Assembly: GCA_900542185.1 (NCBI GenBank)
Contig: UQMZ01000018.1
Span: 1 to 64,000 of the forward strand
Direction of reading: 5' to 3'
DNA: 64,000 nucleotides
DNA from: an uncultured Bacteroidales bacterium
GTDB taxonomy: Bacteria > Bacteroidota > Bacteroidia > Bacteroidales > Muribaculaceae
The position numbers and the translations under genes are program-made. Shown here piece by piece: positions 8,563 through 17,954 of this stretch. The notes below the pieces were generated by a model. That model worked only from the letters and a program-made list of their open reading frames with translations. It searched no databases and was not told the origin of the DNA. Each line of letters opens with the position of its first letter. Position 1 is the first letter of the stretch.

Positions 8563-9762
8563 ATGACAAAACAGGAATTCGTAGCCGAGCTGCGCGACAC
8601 GCTCGACAACAACATACTGAATTATTGGATTGACAAGATGACTGACCCTCGCGGCGGCTATTACGGCCGTCGCGACGGTCACGACCGTCTGCATCCTGAC
8701 GCCGAGAAGGGCGCCATCCTCAACGGCCGCATTCTCTGGACATTCTCAACGGCCTACCGTCTGACCAAGGACGAGCGTTACGCCGAGGCCGCTCTCCGCG
8801 CACGTGACTATATCGCACGGTATTTCATCGATCCGGAATACGGCGGCGTGTACTGGAGCGTCACCGCCGATGGCGAACCTCTCGACACAAAGAAGCAGTA
8901 TTACGCCATAGCGTTCGTGATTTACGGACTGGCCGAGCATTACCGTGCCACAGGCGACGAGGCTTCGCTGGAGATGGCCAAGAAGCTGTTCTACGACATA
9001 GAGAACCATAGTCTGGACCGCGAGAAGAGCGGGTATATCGAGGCATCGCAACGCGACTGGTCGCCCATCGCCGACATGCGTCTCAGCGAGAAGGACGCCA
9101 ACGCGTCGAAGACCATGAACACCCACCTGCACATCATGGAGGGTTACACGTCCCTGTTGCGCGTATGGCGCGACCCTGCCGTGCTCGAAGCCACCAAGCG
9201 TTGTCTGCGCATATTTCTCGACACCATCCTCGACCCGGAAACTCACCACTTGGGACTGTTCTTCAACGACGACTGGCAGCGTCAGGACGGCATCATCAGC
9301 TATGGCCACGACATCGAAGGCAGCTGGCTGATGCTGGAGACCGCCGAGGTGATAGGCGACCCGGCACTATACGAGGAAACACTCGACAAGACGTATCACC
9401 TGGCCCACGCGGCCCTGGAGGGACGCACTGTGGACGGTGCGTTGCTTTACGAGCGTCATGAGTCGGGAGCATACGACAACGACCGCCACTGGTGGGTACA
9501 GGCCGAGACCGTACTGGGACAGATATACCTGGCACGCTTTCACGGCGAGGACGCCCAGATGGAACGCGCCATGCAGACCTGGGACTATATCAAGAACCAT
9601 CTGATAGACCGCGAGCAAGGCGAATGGTACTGGAGCTGCCGTAACGAAGAAGGCCGGCAGACGGTCAACCTTGACGACGACCATGCCGGCTTCTGGAAAT
9701 GTCCGTATCACAACGGACGTATGTGCGTCGAAGCCATAGAACGCGTCAGCGAGTCACTATGA
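8563..9762 (+). CDS. Cellobiose/mannobiose 2-epimerase (AGE superfamily)
   Basis: This enzyme converts beta-1,4-mannobiose to mannosyl-glucose, the substrate of the GH130 phosphorylase. It is a 399-residue (alpha/alpha)6-barrel without a signal peptide, the normal length. Catalytic and binding histidines are visible in KTMNTHLHIMEGY (about 184-196) and SYGHDIEGSWLMLE (about 246-259). The motifs RHWWVQAE and GFWKCPYHNGRMC near the C-terminus are also typical. It is the last gene of the mannan operon. The stop lies 17 bases inside the end of the convergent PorZ-like gene, so the two transcripts must overlap. Confidence 0.92.
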   Translation: MTKQEFVAELRDTLDNNILNYWIDKMTDPRGGYYGRRDGHDRLHPDAEKGAILNGRILWTFSTAYRLTKDERYAEAALRARDYIARYFIDPEYGGVYWSVTADGEPLDTKKQYYAIAFVIYGLAEHYRATGDEASLEMAKKLFYDIENHSLDREKSGYIEASQRDWSPIADMRLSEKDANASKTMNTHLHIMEGYTSLLRVWRDPAVLEATKRCLRIFLDTILDPETHHLGLFFNDDWQRQDGIISYGHDIEGSWLMLETAEVIGDPALYEETLDKTYHLAHAALEGRTVDGALLYERHESGAYDNDRHWWVQAETVLGQIYLARFHGEDAQMERAMQTWDYIKNHLIDREQGEWYWSCRNEEGRQTVNLDDDHAGFWKCPYHNGRMCVEAIERVSESL

Positions 9763-12439
9763 TCCGGAAATCCGACACCTGTCTGGCCACGTCCCTTACG
9801 GAATACACACCCTGAGGCACCGGCTGGCCGTCGGAATCACATACATCCCATACAGTCTGCCCGTTGTCAACAGCGGGCAGTTGCTTTATCTGCCTCCCTG
9901 CTCCGTCGCATACCGAAAGCACCGCCTGTACCGGCAGATTCACGAATTTTACCGTACCCTTGTATTCCGGAAGTACGTTTACCGGATAAGCCATCGGATT
10001 GGCGATGCCCTGTACTGTCGATCCGGCCTTATCCGGCTTTACCGACAGCAGACCCATATCCGAACCTATCATCAGCTCTTTTGACTCTGGATTCCAGCAC
10101 AGACCGTCTATCTGGTTGGACTTGAGAGGCGAGTTGGACATGTCGTAATGAGCGAACACTTTTTTACGATCGGTGGAAATACCATAGACACCACTCCATC
10201 CGGTTCCAACCCACATACGGTTGTATTCATCGAAAGCTATGCAATGCACCATATCCGACATGACGGTGGATTCACGGCTTCCGTCAGCGTTGGTGACATA
10301 AAGAAGTTCTCCCTCTGCAACGCCGTTCTTGATCGGTTTAGTCAAGTCAACTGATACGAGTTTTGAATCAAAACCCATCCATATATGCCCTGTCAATGGG
10401 TCCTCGGCGACATCCATCATATATCCGACATAAGTCAAGAGTCCTTCCGGTGTATTGATTTTGTTAATGATTTTCGCGGAATCATCGGCAAAATCATCAA
10501 GTGTGCCGTTATGATCACATATTATTATGCCTCTTCCGGAGTTATTGTTTATTATAGCTATTTTATTTTTATTTTCAGGATGTTTAAGCGCCACACCGAC
10601 ACCTCCTCTCATTGTCATGTATCCCTTCAAATCCTTGACAGGGAAGAAAATCCTTTTCCATGGCTGTGCCTTGGATATATCCTGCAGTTGCATGGCCTGG
10701 TCACGGTCCTCGGGAGTCCAATACATAAGATGCACACCCGGACCCTTACCCGACCTGTTTATCTCATCCGTCTGACATACCCAAAGGACATTGTCAGAAT
10801 CCTCGCCCACTGCCTTGCACCAGGTTATATCGGATGTCGAGAAATTATTCAAGAATCCCGGACAACTGCTGTAAGCATCACTGGAATTGGAAAAACGGAA
10901 CACCTGGCCCTCGACATCTTTAGTATTCATTGCTACTATACCTCCTCCCAACGATGATACCAACACATAATCGGGATGCAATGAATCCAGGATTAAACCG
11001 GTAGGCGAAGTCACGGGATAAGGATAAGACCTTTCATTGTTAAATCGATTCGTCAGTGTGCTGTTCCCGACTATACTCCGCGGAGCGCCGTAAATAGGGG
11101 AATAATTGGTCCATTTGCCATTCTTATATCCGCTGAGCAACATTGTAGTAAACCCATTGAATGCGATGAAATTTACCGGCGTGGAATATTTATTCATTAC
11201 CAATAACCCCTGTGTGGGCGAATAGGCCATTTCGGACAACAGCATTGACACAGGACCCTGCCATTCAATCATAGCGCTCGCGGCACTCCACGTCTTGCCC
11301 TGATCCGATGTACTACGGGTATAGAACCCTTTCCTCTTTTCATAAAACCAGAATTCATGGAAATCAAGCGAACCCACATAACGAGGTGCCGTCATGGGAA
11401 GCTTATAGCTCTTCACCTCCATCTTGGAACCTGAGGATTCTAAAGGAATGAAATAAGCCGTTGTCGTGGAAAATGCCAGATATCCGTTGTTGACCGGCAC
11501 GAAATTGTTCTCATACTGGTTTGCCACAACATATCGACAACATGGCTTTACGCCGTCAGTAATGTTGGAGGTGTCGGTACATAATTGGCCTGAAAAATTC
11601 GCATCAGTTATTTTTGGAGTCAATACCATATTTCCATTATTCCAGGAGGCCAGACTTAGTTTTGAACCATCGATCAATGTAGCAAACGAACCGGCGGAGA
11701 TCGGCAGAATACGATTGGCGGAGGTAAACGTCAGTTCCGAGTGTTTCCTGAACGATGACATCACTGTCCGATCCGAATTTTCCGGAGCCTCATAAAAGGC
11801 ATTGTCCATAATAGCCACGACCCTGTCTCCTACCCGGCATATAGATTCTATCGATGTGTCAAGATATGCCCACTCCTTGACTTCGAATGTAGTACCGTCT
11901 ATTCGGGCATACCCCTTGTCCAGGGCAATCCATGCATCGTCATTCAGGTCAAAACTGACAGTACCCACGGCACCCGACATAGACTTTGCCTGACTTTTGA
12001 GATCCTTGATTGAATGCATAGTGCCTGATTCCTCAAACACATCGATACTGCCGTCATCATAACATATCCACAGGCTACGGGTGCGCGGATTATAATTCAT
12101 GACTCTTACGCCTACGCCTGACGATTCATACGTATCAAGCAATCCCCTCGCTCCTTTCCCCGGGTCCTGTTTGTCAATGTAAAGGACTGTAGCACGCGGA
12201 GTGTTGTAGGTGCTCCAACTTTTATTTACGTGATAGTATGCCTGATGTGCGAACACATATACATAACGGTCGCCTTCTATGATCTTGCTGATCTGGCCGT
12301 CGAACGCGGTATGCGTCTTCCAGGTGGAATTTGTCGCCGTAGGGACATCGGCTGTCTGCGCATGCATCTTTATAGACATGGCGCCTACGTTGGTAACGAT
12401 TGCCGCTATGGCAAACAATAATCCTATGCTTCTGTTCAT
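9746..12439 (-). CDS. porZ: PorZ-like secreted beta-propeller protein
   Basis: This 897-residue exported protein has an N-terminal signal segment (about 1-28). A long repeat region of propeller type follows, with short hydrophobic strands in the pattern LWICYDDGSIDVF, WIALDKGYARID and MWVGTGWSGVYGI. The last 75 residues (KGTVKFVNLPVQAVLSVCD through VYSVRD) look like a type IX secretion C-terminal domain. This order (two propellers, then a CTD) is that of PorZ, a surface part of the type IX attachment complex. The match is by layout and short motifs only; a generic two-component-regulator-type propeller protein is the alternative. A 7-bp hairpin (12460-12480) lies in its leader. The gene is richer in AT than its neighbours. 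Confidence 0.6.
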   Translation of the reverse strand: MNRSIGLLFAIAAIVTNVGAMSIKMHAQTADVPTATNSTWKTHTAFDGQISKIIEGDRYVYVFAHQAYYHVNKSWSTYNTPRATVLYIDKQDPGKGARGLLDTYESSGVGVRVMNYNPRTRSLWICYDDGSIDVFEESGTMHSIKDLKSQAKSMSGAVGTVSFDLNDDAWIALDKGYARIDGTTFEVKEWAYLDTSIESICRVGDRVVAIMDNAFYEAPENSDRTVMSSFRKHSELTFTSANRILPISAGSFATLIDGSKLSLASWNNGNMVLTPKITDANFSGQLCTDTSNITDGVKPCCRYVVANQYENNFVPVNNGYLAFSTTTAYFIPLESSGSKMEVKSYKLPMTAPRYVGSLDFHEFWFYEKRKGFYTRSTSDQGKTWSAASAMIEWQGPVSMLLSEMAYSPTQGLLVMNKYSTPVNFIAFNGFTTMLLSGYKNGKWTNYSPIYGAPRSIVGNSTLTNRFNNERSYPYPVTSPTGLILDSLHPDYVLVSSLGGGIVAMNTKDVEGQVFRFSNSSDAYSSCPGFLNNFSTSDITWCKAVGEDSDNVLWVCQTDEINRSGKGPGVHLMYWTPEDRDQAMQLQDISKAQPWKRIFFPVKDLKGYMTMRGGVGVALKHPENKNKIAIINNNSGRGIIICDHNGTLDDFADDSAKIINKINTPEGLLTYVGYMMDVAEDPLTGHIWMGFDSKLVSVDLTKPIKNGVAEGELLYVTNADGSRESTVMSDMVHCIAFDEYNRMWVGTGWSGVYGISTDRKKVFAHYDMSNSPLKSNQIDGLCWNPESKELMIGSDMGLLSVKPDKAGSTVQGIANPMAYPVNVLPEYKGTVKFVNLPVQAVLSVCDGAGRQIKQLPAVDNGQTVWDVCDSDGQPVPQGVYSVRDVARQVSDFRIIVTR

Positions 12440-12556
12440 TATGTAATCGGATGCTCAATGAAGTCGCCTTGGACGACTTCTGTGTGTCAGGTCGTAATGT
12501 TCTCTATTGAAACGTGATTTTTGCCATAAAATTACACTTCCAGGCCCCTCTCCAGG

Positions 12557-12587
12557 TTTGTATATTGACATTTTTTTTGTAATTTTG
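12557..12587 (+). promoter_or_regulatory. Predicted promoter of the polyprenyl synthase gene
   Basis: TTTG at 12557-12560, 19 bases, then TAATTTTG at 12580-12587 match the consensus perfectly. Only eight bases separate the -7 box from the ATG at 12596, so the transcript would have almost no leader. Confidence 0.7.
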
Positions 12588-12595
12588 TCCCCATT

Positions 12596-13570
12596 ATGGC
12601 CCGGATGGAAAACATTGTAAAGCGTTTGGCTCCTGAACTTGAAGCGATGAACGGCATCATTGCCGATTCGTTGCATACCCCCAACCGTATGATGAACGGC
12701 ATCGTGGACCATTACCTGGAGGTGAAAGGGAAGCAGATACGCCCCATGCTGGTAATTCTGGCCGCCAAAATGTTCGGCCGGGTCAGCGATGAGGTGCTGT
12801 ATGCCGGCGCGTCGCTCGAGATGCTGCATAACGCCTCGCTGATTCACGACGACATAGTGGACGAGACCTTCCTTCGGCGCGGTCGCGACACAATCAACGC
12901 GTCATGGGGCAACCACATCGCTGTTCTGGTAGGCGACTACTTCGTCTCCAACGCTCTGTCCGTGGGACTCCGCAGCGGCAGCATCAAGGTCGTGTCGGCC
13001 CTGTGCGCCTTGGGTCAGGAGCTATCGCTCGGAGAGATAGACCAGATCACCACCGCACGCGAGCACAGCTTCGACACCGACAGTTATTTTACGGTAATAC
13101 GACAGAAGACGGCCTCGCTGTTCTGCAGCTGCGTCAACGTCGGACTGGACGTAAGCCACGCACCGGAGCAATACGTAGCGCCTATGGGCCGCTATGCCGA
13201 ACTGCTCGGCCTCTGCTTCCAGATCAAGGACGACATCTTCGACTATTTCCCCAACCCGCAGATTGGCAAGCCAACCGGCAACGACCTCCGCGAGGGCAAG
13301 GTAACGCTCCCATTGCTCTATGCCCTGCGGAACGCCCCTCAGGACGAATCGAACCGCATGAAAGACCTGATTCGTCGCGGCGACCTCACTACCGCCGAAA
13401 TCGAATCGCTCGTGGAGTTCGCCAAGGCTCACGGAGGCATCGACGACGCCTTCGCCAAGATGCGGCAAATGCAGAAGGAAGCCGACGAAATCATAGCGCC
13501 CCTCCCAGACTCGGAAAGCAAGGAATCGTTCCGCGAGATTTTCGACTACATCATCAGCCGCGACCGTTAG
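12596..13570 (+). CDS. Polyprenyl diphosphate synthase (IspB-type)
   Basis: This cytosolic enzyme extends isoprenoid chains by adding isopentenyl diphosphate to an allylic diphosphate. The product is probably the side chain of menaquinone. The 324-residue protein carries the first aspartate-rich motif DDIVD (D85, D86, D89) followed by RRG, and the second, KDDIFDY (D212, D213, D216). The KGKQIRPMLVILAA segment near residue 47 is typical of all-trans long-chain synthases. Chain length cannot be read reliably. The start at 12596 aligns with IspB; a second ATG at 12605 is possible. RNase HII follows 43 bases later. Confidence 0.9.
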   Translation: MARMENIVKRLAPELEAMNGIIADSLHTPNRMMNGIVDHYLEVKGKQIRPMLVILAAKMFGRVSDEVLYAGASLEMLHNASLIHDDIVDETFLRRGRDTINASWGNHIAVLVGDYFVSNALSVGLRSGSIKVVSALCALGQELSLGEIDQITTAREHSFDTDSYFTVIRQKTASLFCSCVNVGLDVSHAPEQYVAPMGRYAELLGLCFQIKDDIFDYFPNPQIGKPTGNDLREGKVTLPLLYALRNAPQDESNRMKDLIRRGDLTTAEIESLVEFAKAHGGIDDAFAKMRQMQKEADEIIAPLPDSESKESFREIFDYIISRDR

Positions 13571-13588
13571 AATCTCGTCCCTCATCAC

Positions 13589-13614
13589 TCTGACCTATTA
13601 CTTCTGACCTATTA
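13589..13614 (+). repeat. Tandem 12-base repeat before rnhB
   Basis: TCTGACCTATTA is present at 13589-13600 and 13603-13614, a period of 14. The second copy runs into the rnhB start codon. Confidence 0.6.
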
Positions 13615-14219
13615 TGTCTCTGCTGCCGTTCATGATTCCCGACATAGCCGAAGCAGGCTGCGACGAGGCCGGACGCGGATGCCTATGTGGGCCTGTAAGC
13701 TGCGCAGCCGTGATACTTCCGCCTGATTTCGAGGACCCCGGACTGAACGACTCCAAGCAGCTCGACGCCGCCGAGCGTCAGCGTCTGCGCGCCATTATCG
13801 AGGATCAGGCCCTGGCATGGGCCGTGTATATGGTACCCCACGACGAGATTGACCGAATCAACATCCTGAACGCCTCCATTTTCGGAATGCACCGTGCTCT
13901 TGACGCCCTCAAGGTGCGCCCGGCACATATCATAGTAGACGGCAACAAATTCAAGCCATATCTCGACCCCGTCACGATGATGGACATTCCCGCCCACACG
14001 GTGGTGAAAGGAGACGGCAAGTACCTCAGCATCGCCGCCGCATCGATTCTGGCCAAGACACACCGCGATGACCTGATGACCGAGCTGTCCCGGAAATACC
14101 CCGGCTACGGCTGGGAGCGCAACATGGGCTACCCCACCGCCGAGCACAAGGGCGCCATCCTCCGCCTCGGCCTCACCCCCATCCACCGCCTCACATTCAA
14201 AGGCTGTAAGATTATTTAG
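13614..14219 (+). CDS. rnhB: Ribonuclease HII
   Basis: This enzyme removes single ribonucleotides and RNA primers from DNA-RNA hybrids with a two-metal mechanism. The 201-residue protein starts with the family signature AGCDEAGRGCLCGPV, with D17 and E18 as metal ligands. NDSKQL follows at about residue 44, and a third acidic ligand is expected in HIIVDGNKF at about 105. Length is normal. It follows the polyprenyl synthase gene in the same direction. Its last eight bases overlap the end of the convergent GT14 gene. Confidence 0.95.
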   Translation: MSLLPFMIPDIAEAGCDEAGRGCLCGPVSCAAVILPPDFEDPGLNDSKQLDAAERQRLRAIIEDQALAWAVYMVPHDEIDRINILNASIFGMHRALDALKVRPAHIIVDGNKFKPYLDPVTMMDIPAHTVVKGDGKYLSIAAASILAKTHRDDLMTELSRKYPGYGWERNMGYPTAEHKGAILRLGLTPIHRLTFKGCKII

Positions 14220-15108
14220 CTAAGGCATCGTTCCTTTCTACGATGGTGTTTGATTCAGGTTGCATGCCATTAATGCTTTCAATTATCATGTCGCGGAGCT
14301 GAGGTGATTCCGGGGAGTCAAATTTCCGTGCAAACAGTTTTCCACTACGCATGATATTCTGAAAATCTTCCACCTTCAGAGATTTCGGCGAAGGCTTCCG
14401 CGCACTCCAGTCTATATAACGCAAGTTGTCATCCATAATACTTAATCCCTGACCTTGAAGGAATGTCTGCTTGTATATCTCATCGGCACAGGCAGCAAGT
14501 TTAGTAACCCTAAGTATTTCCCTACTGTTACTCAGCAACACCTCGACAGCCCGACGCCGTAAGTCAACCCAGTTTGAGCCATACATAAACGGTTTCCCCT
14601 TGGGATGTTTTCGGCATATCTTCAATCTCCTCTGCATTGCGAGCAACTTCCGGGTAATCCAATTCAGTATGAGTCCATTCTCTGATGGACGCCGTACATA
14701 TAAATGATAAAGTTCCACTCTATCGGTAAGATGATCAGGAAGCGGCTCGCTTTCCATAAATCCATCTATATCTTTGGATTCTTCGAAGAATTTATTTATT
14801 TCGTCTATTGAGCGCAAGGGAAAATCCGTGCCGGAGATCAGATGAAACCATTCTATCTCCGGATTTTCATACGCCTTTGCAAAAAGATCCAATTCCATTA
14901 CTATCAGGGATTGGTCGCCCCACTCAACACGTTTATCATGAAGAACAACTATTGGATTACAAGTATGAAGTTCTCTGATAAATGAAGGATACTCTGACTT
15001 AGCGTCAATACCCAAAAATAAGAGAGTATCCTTACTGTCAAGGGTCTCGATTAGTATCTTAAGATGCTCGAAATTAGTAAAGGCCGCTATAAGGTATGCT
15101 TGTTTCAT
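14212..15108 (-). CDS. GT14 (core-2/I-branching type) beta-N-acetylglucosaminyltransferase-like
   Basis: This 298-residue glycosyltransferase resembles the branching enzyme family that adds beta-1,6-linked sugars. The clearest motif is HLISGTDFPLRSIDEIN (about residues 90-106), the GT14 equivalent of the mammalian SG-D-P segment. DGFMESEP and MYGSNWVDLRRRAVEVL follow, the last containing the typical S-x-W-x2-L. No signal peptide or membrane helix is seen, so it is cytoplasmic and may act on a surface glycan precursor. It lies 35 bases downstream of the acyl-CoA ligase gene. It is distinctly AT-richer than its neighbours, which hints at transfer. Confidence 0.85.
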   Translation of the reverse strand: MKQAYLIAAFTNFEHLKILIETLDSKDTLLFLGIDAKSEYPSFIRELHTCNPIVVLHDKRVEWGDQSLIVMELDLFAKAYENPEIEWFHLISGTDFPLRSIDEINKFFEESKDIDGFMESEPLPDHLTDRVELYHLYVRRPSENGLILNWITRKLLAMQRRLKICRKHPKGKPFMYGSNWVDLRRRAVEVLLSNSREILRVTKLAACADEIYKQTFLQGQGLSIMDDNLRYIDWSARKPSPKSLKVEDFQNIMRSGKLFARKFDSPESPQLRDMIIESINGMQPESNTIVERNDALAK

Positions 15109-15143
15109 ATCTTTATGTGTCCCTTTTGTTTTTGATTAGCGCT

Positions 15144-16958
15144 TCAGTAGGCGTACATGGCTTCGATCTGGGCGGCGTAGTTGCGGGCCACGATGGGGCG
15201 GCGCACCTTCATGGTGTTGGTCACCTCGCCGTTCATGATCGAGAAGTGATGCGGCAGTAGAGTGATGCGCTTTATCTTCTCGTAATCGGCTATGTCCTTC
15301 TGATATTCCTGGATCTGGCTCATGATGAATTCCACTACCTTGGGATTCTTCACCAACAGCTCTGTATCTTCGTCCAGGCCTTTGCCTTGCGCCCATTTGC
15401 GCAGCTGCGATATGTTGGGCACAACCAATGCCGTCACGAATTTGCGCTGGTCGCCTATCACGGCTACCTCGTCGATGTATTTGTTTTCCGCCAAGCGCGA
15501 TTCCATCATCTGCGGCGCGATATACTTGCCGTTCGATGTCTTGAACAGGTCCTTCACGCGTTCTGTAAGTACCAAAGCGCCCGATGGGGTGAAATGTCCG
15601 GCGTCGCCGGTGCGGAAATAGCCGTCGGCCGTGAACGCCTGGGCGTTGGCCTCGGGGTTGTTGTAATATCCGGGCGTCACGGTGCCCCCTTTCACCAGTA
15701 TCTCGCCGTTGGTGTCTATCTTCACCTTGATGCCGGGCAGCGGTACGCCGACAGTGCCGATTTCCCAACCTACGTCGGGATAACATGTCACCGTGGCTGT
15801 GGTCTCGCTGAGTCCGTAGCCGATCACGATGTCGATGCCTACGGCGCGCATGAACTCAACGATGCGGTCCGATAGCGGCGCTCCGGCAGTCGGAAAGAAA
15901 TTAGGGTTCGGTATGCCGATGGCATTCTTCAGTTTCTGGAATATATGACGGTCCCAGAACCGGTACTGTTTCTCGACCAGCCAGGGTGCCTGCCTGCCCA
16001 TTCGCCTGTATTTCAGGTTGCGCTTCTTGCCCACGGCGATGGCGCGGTTCACCATCCAGCGCTCAATGGCGTTCATGCCGGCGATTTTCTCCTTGACAGC
16101 GGCATATACCTTCTCCCAGAAACGTGGCACACAGCACATCACGTTGGGGTGTACTGAGTGGATGGTATCCTGTATCACGCGCGGATCGTAGTTCACGGCT
16201 ATCGGACATCCCTTGCAAATCAGGAAATAGCACCATGCCTTCTCCAGTATGTGGCTCATGGGAAGGAAAGCCATCGACAGGTCCCGGTCCGTAAGGGTGT
16301 GCAGCAACTTCAGGTGCTTGTCGATGCAGGATGCGTAGTTGGCGTGGGTGATGCACACGCCCTTGGGCTCGCCGGTGGTGCCCGAAGTGTATATCAGCGT
16401 GGCCATGTCCTCGGGCAGACCGCGTTCCATACGGGCGGCCACCTCCTTTTCGATTTCCTCGCCGGCCTCCATGCCCAGGCGTACGAAATCGTCCCAGAAT
16501 ATGGTGACTGTATCGTCGTCCTTCAGTGCCAGACCGTCGTTCTTGAACACCACTATCTTCAGTATCTGGTCGGGATGTTTCTTCCAGTAATCGTAGGCCA
16601 TGGGATACTGATGCTTGTCGCCCACGAACAGCACCCGGGCGCCCCCGTCGTTGACGATGAAATCGAACTGGGACGTGACCGACGAGGCATAGATTGGAAT
16701 CGAGGCCAGTCGGTTGCGGAACGCTCCGAGTTCCGTGATAAGGATCTGCGGGGTATTGGGAGAACATATCGCAATCGTATCTTTCTCCATCAGACCCAGG
16801 GCCGCCAAAGCCTTGCCGGCAACCTTGACCTGTGCCGCAAACTCGGTCCATGACGTCGACAGCCATTCGCCGTCCTTTCGCCAACAAAACCTATACGCTT
16901 CGCGATCGCCATACTTCCGGGCCTGGCGATCTATTATTTCCACCAGAATATTTTCCAT
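15144..16958 (-). CDS. Long-chain-type acyl-CoA ligase (AMP-forming)
   Basis: This 604-residue AMP-binding enzyme activates a carboxylic acid with ATP and CoA. The P-loop motif TLIYTSGTTGEPKGVCITH lies at about residues 187-205, and the adenine motif is GYGLSETTATVTCYP at about 372-386. The sequence YFRTGDAGHF and the linker LVLTERVKDLFKTSNGKYI follow. The pattern matches bacterial FadD15/FAA1-like ligases. It starts 86 bases after the dehydrogenase of the steroid operon on the same strand, with weak hairpins in the gap. It may be co-transcribed, and a bile-acid or steroid carboxylate is then a possible substrate; ordinary fatty acids are the default. Confidence 0.9.
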   Translation of the reverse strand: MENILVEIIDRQARKYGDREAYRFCWRKDGEWLSTSWTEFAAQVKVAGKALAALGLMEKDTIAICSPNTPQILITELGAFRNRLASIPIYASSVTSQFDFIVNDGGARVLFVGDKHQYPMAYDYWKKHPDQILKIVVFKNDGLALKDDDTVTIFWDDFVRLGMEAGEEIEKEVAARMERGLPEDMATLIYTSGTTGEPKGVCITHANYASCIDKHLKLLHTLTDRDLSMAFLPMSHILEKAWCYFLICKGCPIAVNYDPRVIQDTIHSVHPNVMCCVPRFWEKVYAAVKEKIAGMNAIERWMVNRAIAVGKKRNLKYRRMGRQAPWLVEKQYRFWDRHIFQKLKNAIGIPNPNFFPTAGAPLSDRIVEFMRAVGIDIVIGYGLSETTATVTCYPDVGWEIGTVGVPLPGIKVKIDTNGEILVKGGTVTPGYYNNPEANAQAFTADGYFRTGDAGHFTPSGALVLTERVKDLFKTSNGKYIAPQMMESRLAENKYIDEVAVIGDQRKFVTALVVPNISQLRKWAQGKGLDEDTELLVKNPKVVEFIMSQIQEYQKDIADYEKIKRITLLPHHFSIMNGEVTNTMKVRRPIVARNYAAQIEAMYAY

Positions 16959-17044
16959 AACCTTAATTGTTCAACTTTCGAAAACTCAAGTTGAAGTGTA
17001 TTTTCCTAACAAACAAACTTTGATGTTTGTTGGTCAGTTATGCC

Positions 17045-17836
17045 TCACCGCTTGATGTCGCGGTCCAGCATCTTGTGTTTTATAAGCATTCTGACGCCGG
17101 TCGGCGTCATTCCGACCGCCACAATCGCGAGGCGGTTGATAAATCCGTTGATGTATTGTTTCTTGCCGCGCAGCATCTTGTTCACCGCCTTATGCACGAA
17201 TTTTTCGGGCGTCTGTACGGCATGGATGCGCACGGCCAGTTTCATCAGGTTCGGGGGCAGTCCGAACAGGTCGGTGGCTATGCCGCCGGGACAGGCCACT
17301 GTGACACTCACGCCGCTGTCGCACATCTCGTAATGCAGCGCGCGCGAAAACACGCGAATGTAGGCTTTGGTGGCCGAATACATCGCTATGCCGGGCATCG
17401 GCATCCAGCACGACATCGACGACATGTTCAGTATCCGTCCCGAGCCGCGCTTCTTAAAACGCTCGGCGAACTCGCGGCTCAGCATCGTCACCGCACGACA
17501 GTGCAGGTCCAGGAAACAGTTGATTTTCCGTTCCGGCGTGTCTGTCACCATATCGAAGCTGAATATGCCGGCGTTGTTGATCAGCACGTCGGCATCTATT
17601 CCGTTCTCGTCAAGAAAGGATGTAATCTGCGTGTGGGCGTCCGGAGCCGTCAGGTCGCAATAGAAAGGCACGGCCTTTATGCCGTTCGTGCCGTTCAATT
17701 CTGCGGCGGCGCGCTCCAGTTCCTCACGCTGGTTGGACACCATCACCAGGTCATACCCCCTGCCGGCCAGCTCCTTGCTGAAGCAGAGTCCGATGCCGGA
17801 ACTGGCTCCGGTCACGACCGCCGTCTTAGACCCCAT
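17045..17836 (-). CDS. Short-chain dehydrogenase, probable 3-hydroxysteroid dehydrogenase
   Basis: This is a classical SDR of 263 residues. The nucleotide motif VTGASSGIG is at residues 8-16, NNAG at about 90, NMSSMS at about 140 and the catalytic pair in YSATK at about 157. Together with the ene-reductase and 5-alpha-reductase genes upstream it matches the 5AR-5BR-3-beta-HSDH set known from Parabacteroides and Odoribacteraceae, which makes iso-allo bile acids. The start used here (MGSKTAVVTG) is an ATG inside the terminal repeat of the inserted element at 17829-18157. The frame is open further upstream through the element, to an ATG at 18007, which would add 57 residues of no SDR character. 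Confidence 0.85.
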   Translation of the reverse strand: MGSKTAVVTGASSGIGLCFSKELAGRGYDLVMVSNQREELERAAAELNGTNGIKAVPFYCDLTAPDAHTQITSFLDENGIDADVLINNAGIFSFDMVTDTPERKINCFLDLHCRAVTMLSREFAERFKKRGSGRILNMSSMSCWMPMPGIAMYSATKAYIRVFSRALHYEMCDSGVSVTVACPGGIATDLFGLPPNLMKLAVRIHAVQTPEKFVHKAVNKMLRGKKQYINGFINRLAIVAVGMTPTGVRMLIKHKMLDRDIKR

Positions 17837-17861
17837 CCCACAAAATTTGTTAACGTCAGGG
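17829..17861 (+). repeat. Left terminal inverted repeat of the element
   Basis: This 33-base repeat starts GACCCCATCCCAC and ends TTAACGTCAGGG. Read on the minus strand it ends in GGGATGGGGTC, which supplies the ATG now used by the dehydrogenase. Confidence 0.95.
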
Positions 17862-17954
17862 TCGCAGCAGTGCGCCAGATTCCTTCTTGCAGGCTCAGGA
17901 GCATAGCGGGCTATGTGACTGAGCCAAAAGGAGGAAGATGGTGTGCTGCTGCGA
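17862..17954 (-). other. Left 93-nt imperfect hairpin of the element
   Basis: TCGCAGCAG (17862-17870) pairs with CTGCTGCGA (17946-17954), then TGCGCC with GGTGTG through GU pairs. A pyrimidine-rich arm (17880-17888) pairs with a purine arm (17928-17936), GGCTCAG (17892-17898) with CTGAGCC, and CATAG with CTATG at the tip. It abuts the left repeat without a gap. Confidence 0.75.

Noticed and set aside
12460..12480. Riboswitch in the leader of the PorZ-like gene
   Set aside because: Only one 7-bp hairpin (GAAGTCG/CGACTTC) is visible; no known riboswitch motif was recognised.
16959..17044. Terminator and promoter between the dehydrogenase and acyl-CoA ligase genes
   Set aside because: Weak hairpins are present (AACAAAC-ATCAAA-GTTTGTT, and TTCAACT with AGTTGAA), but there is no U run and no TAnnTTTG box. 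I could not support either feature.
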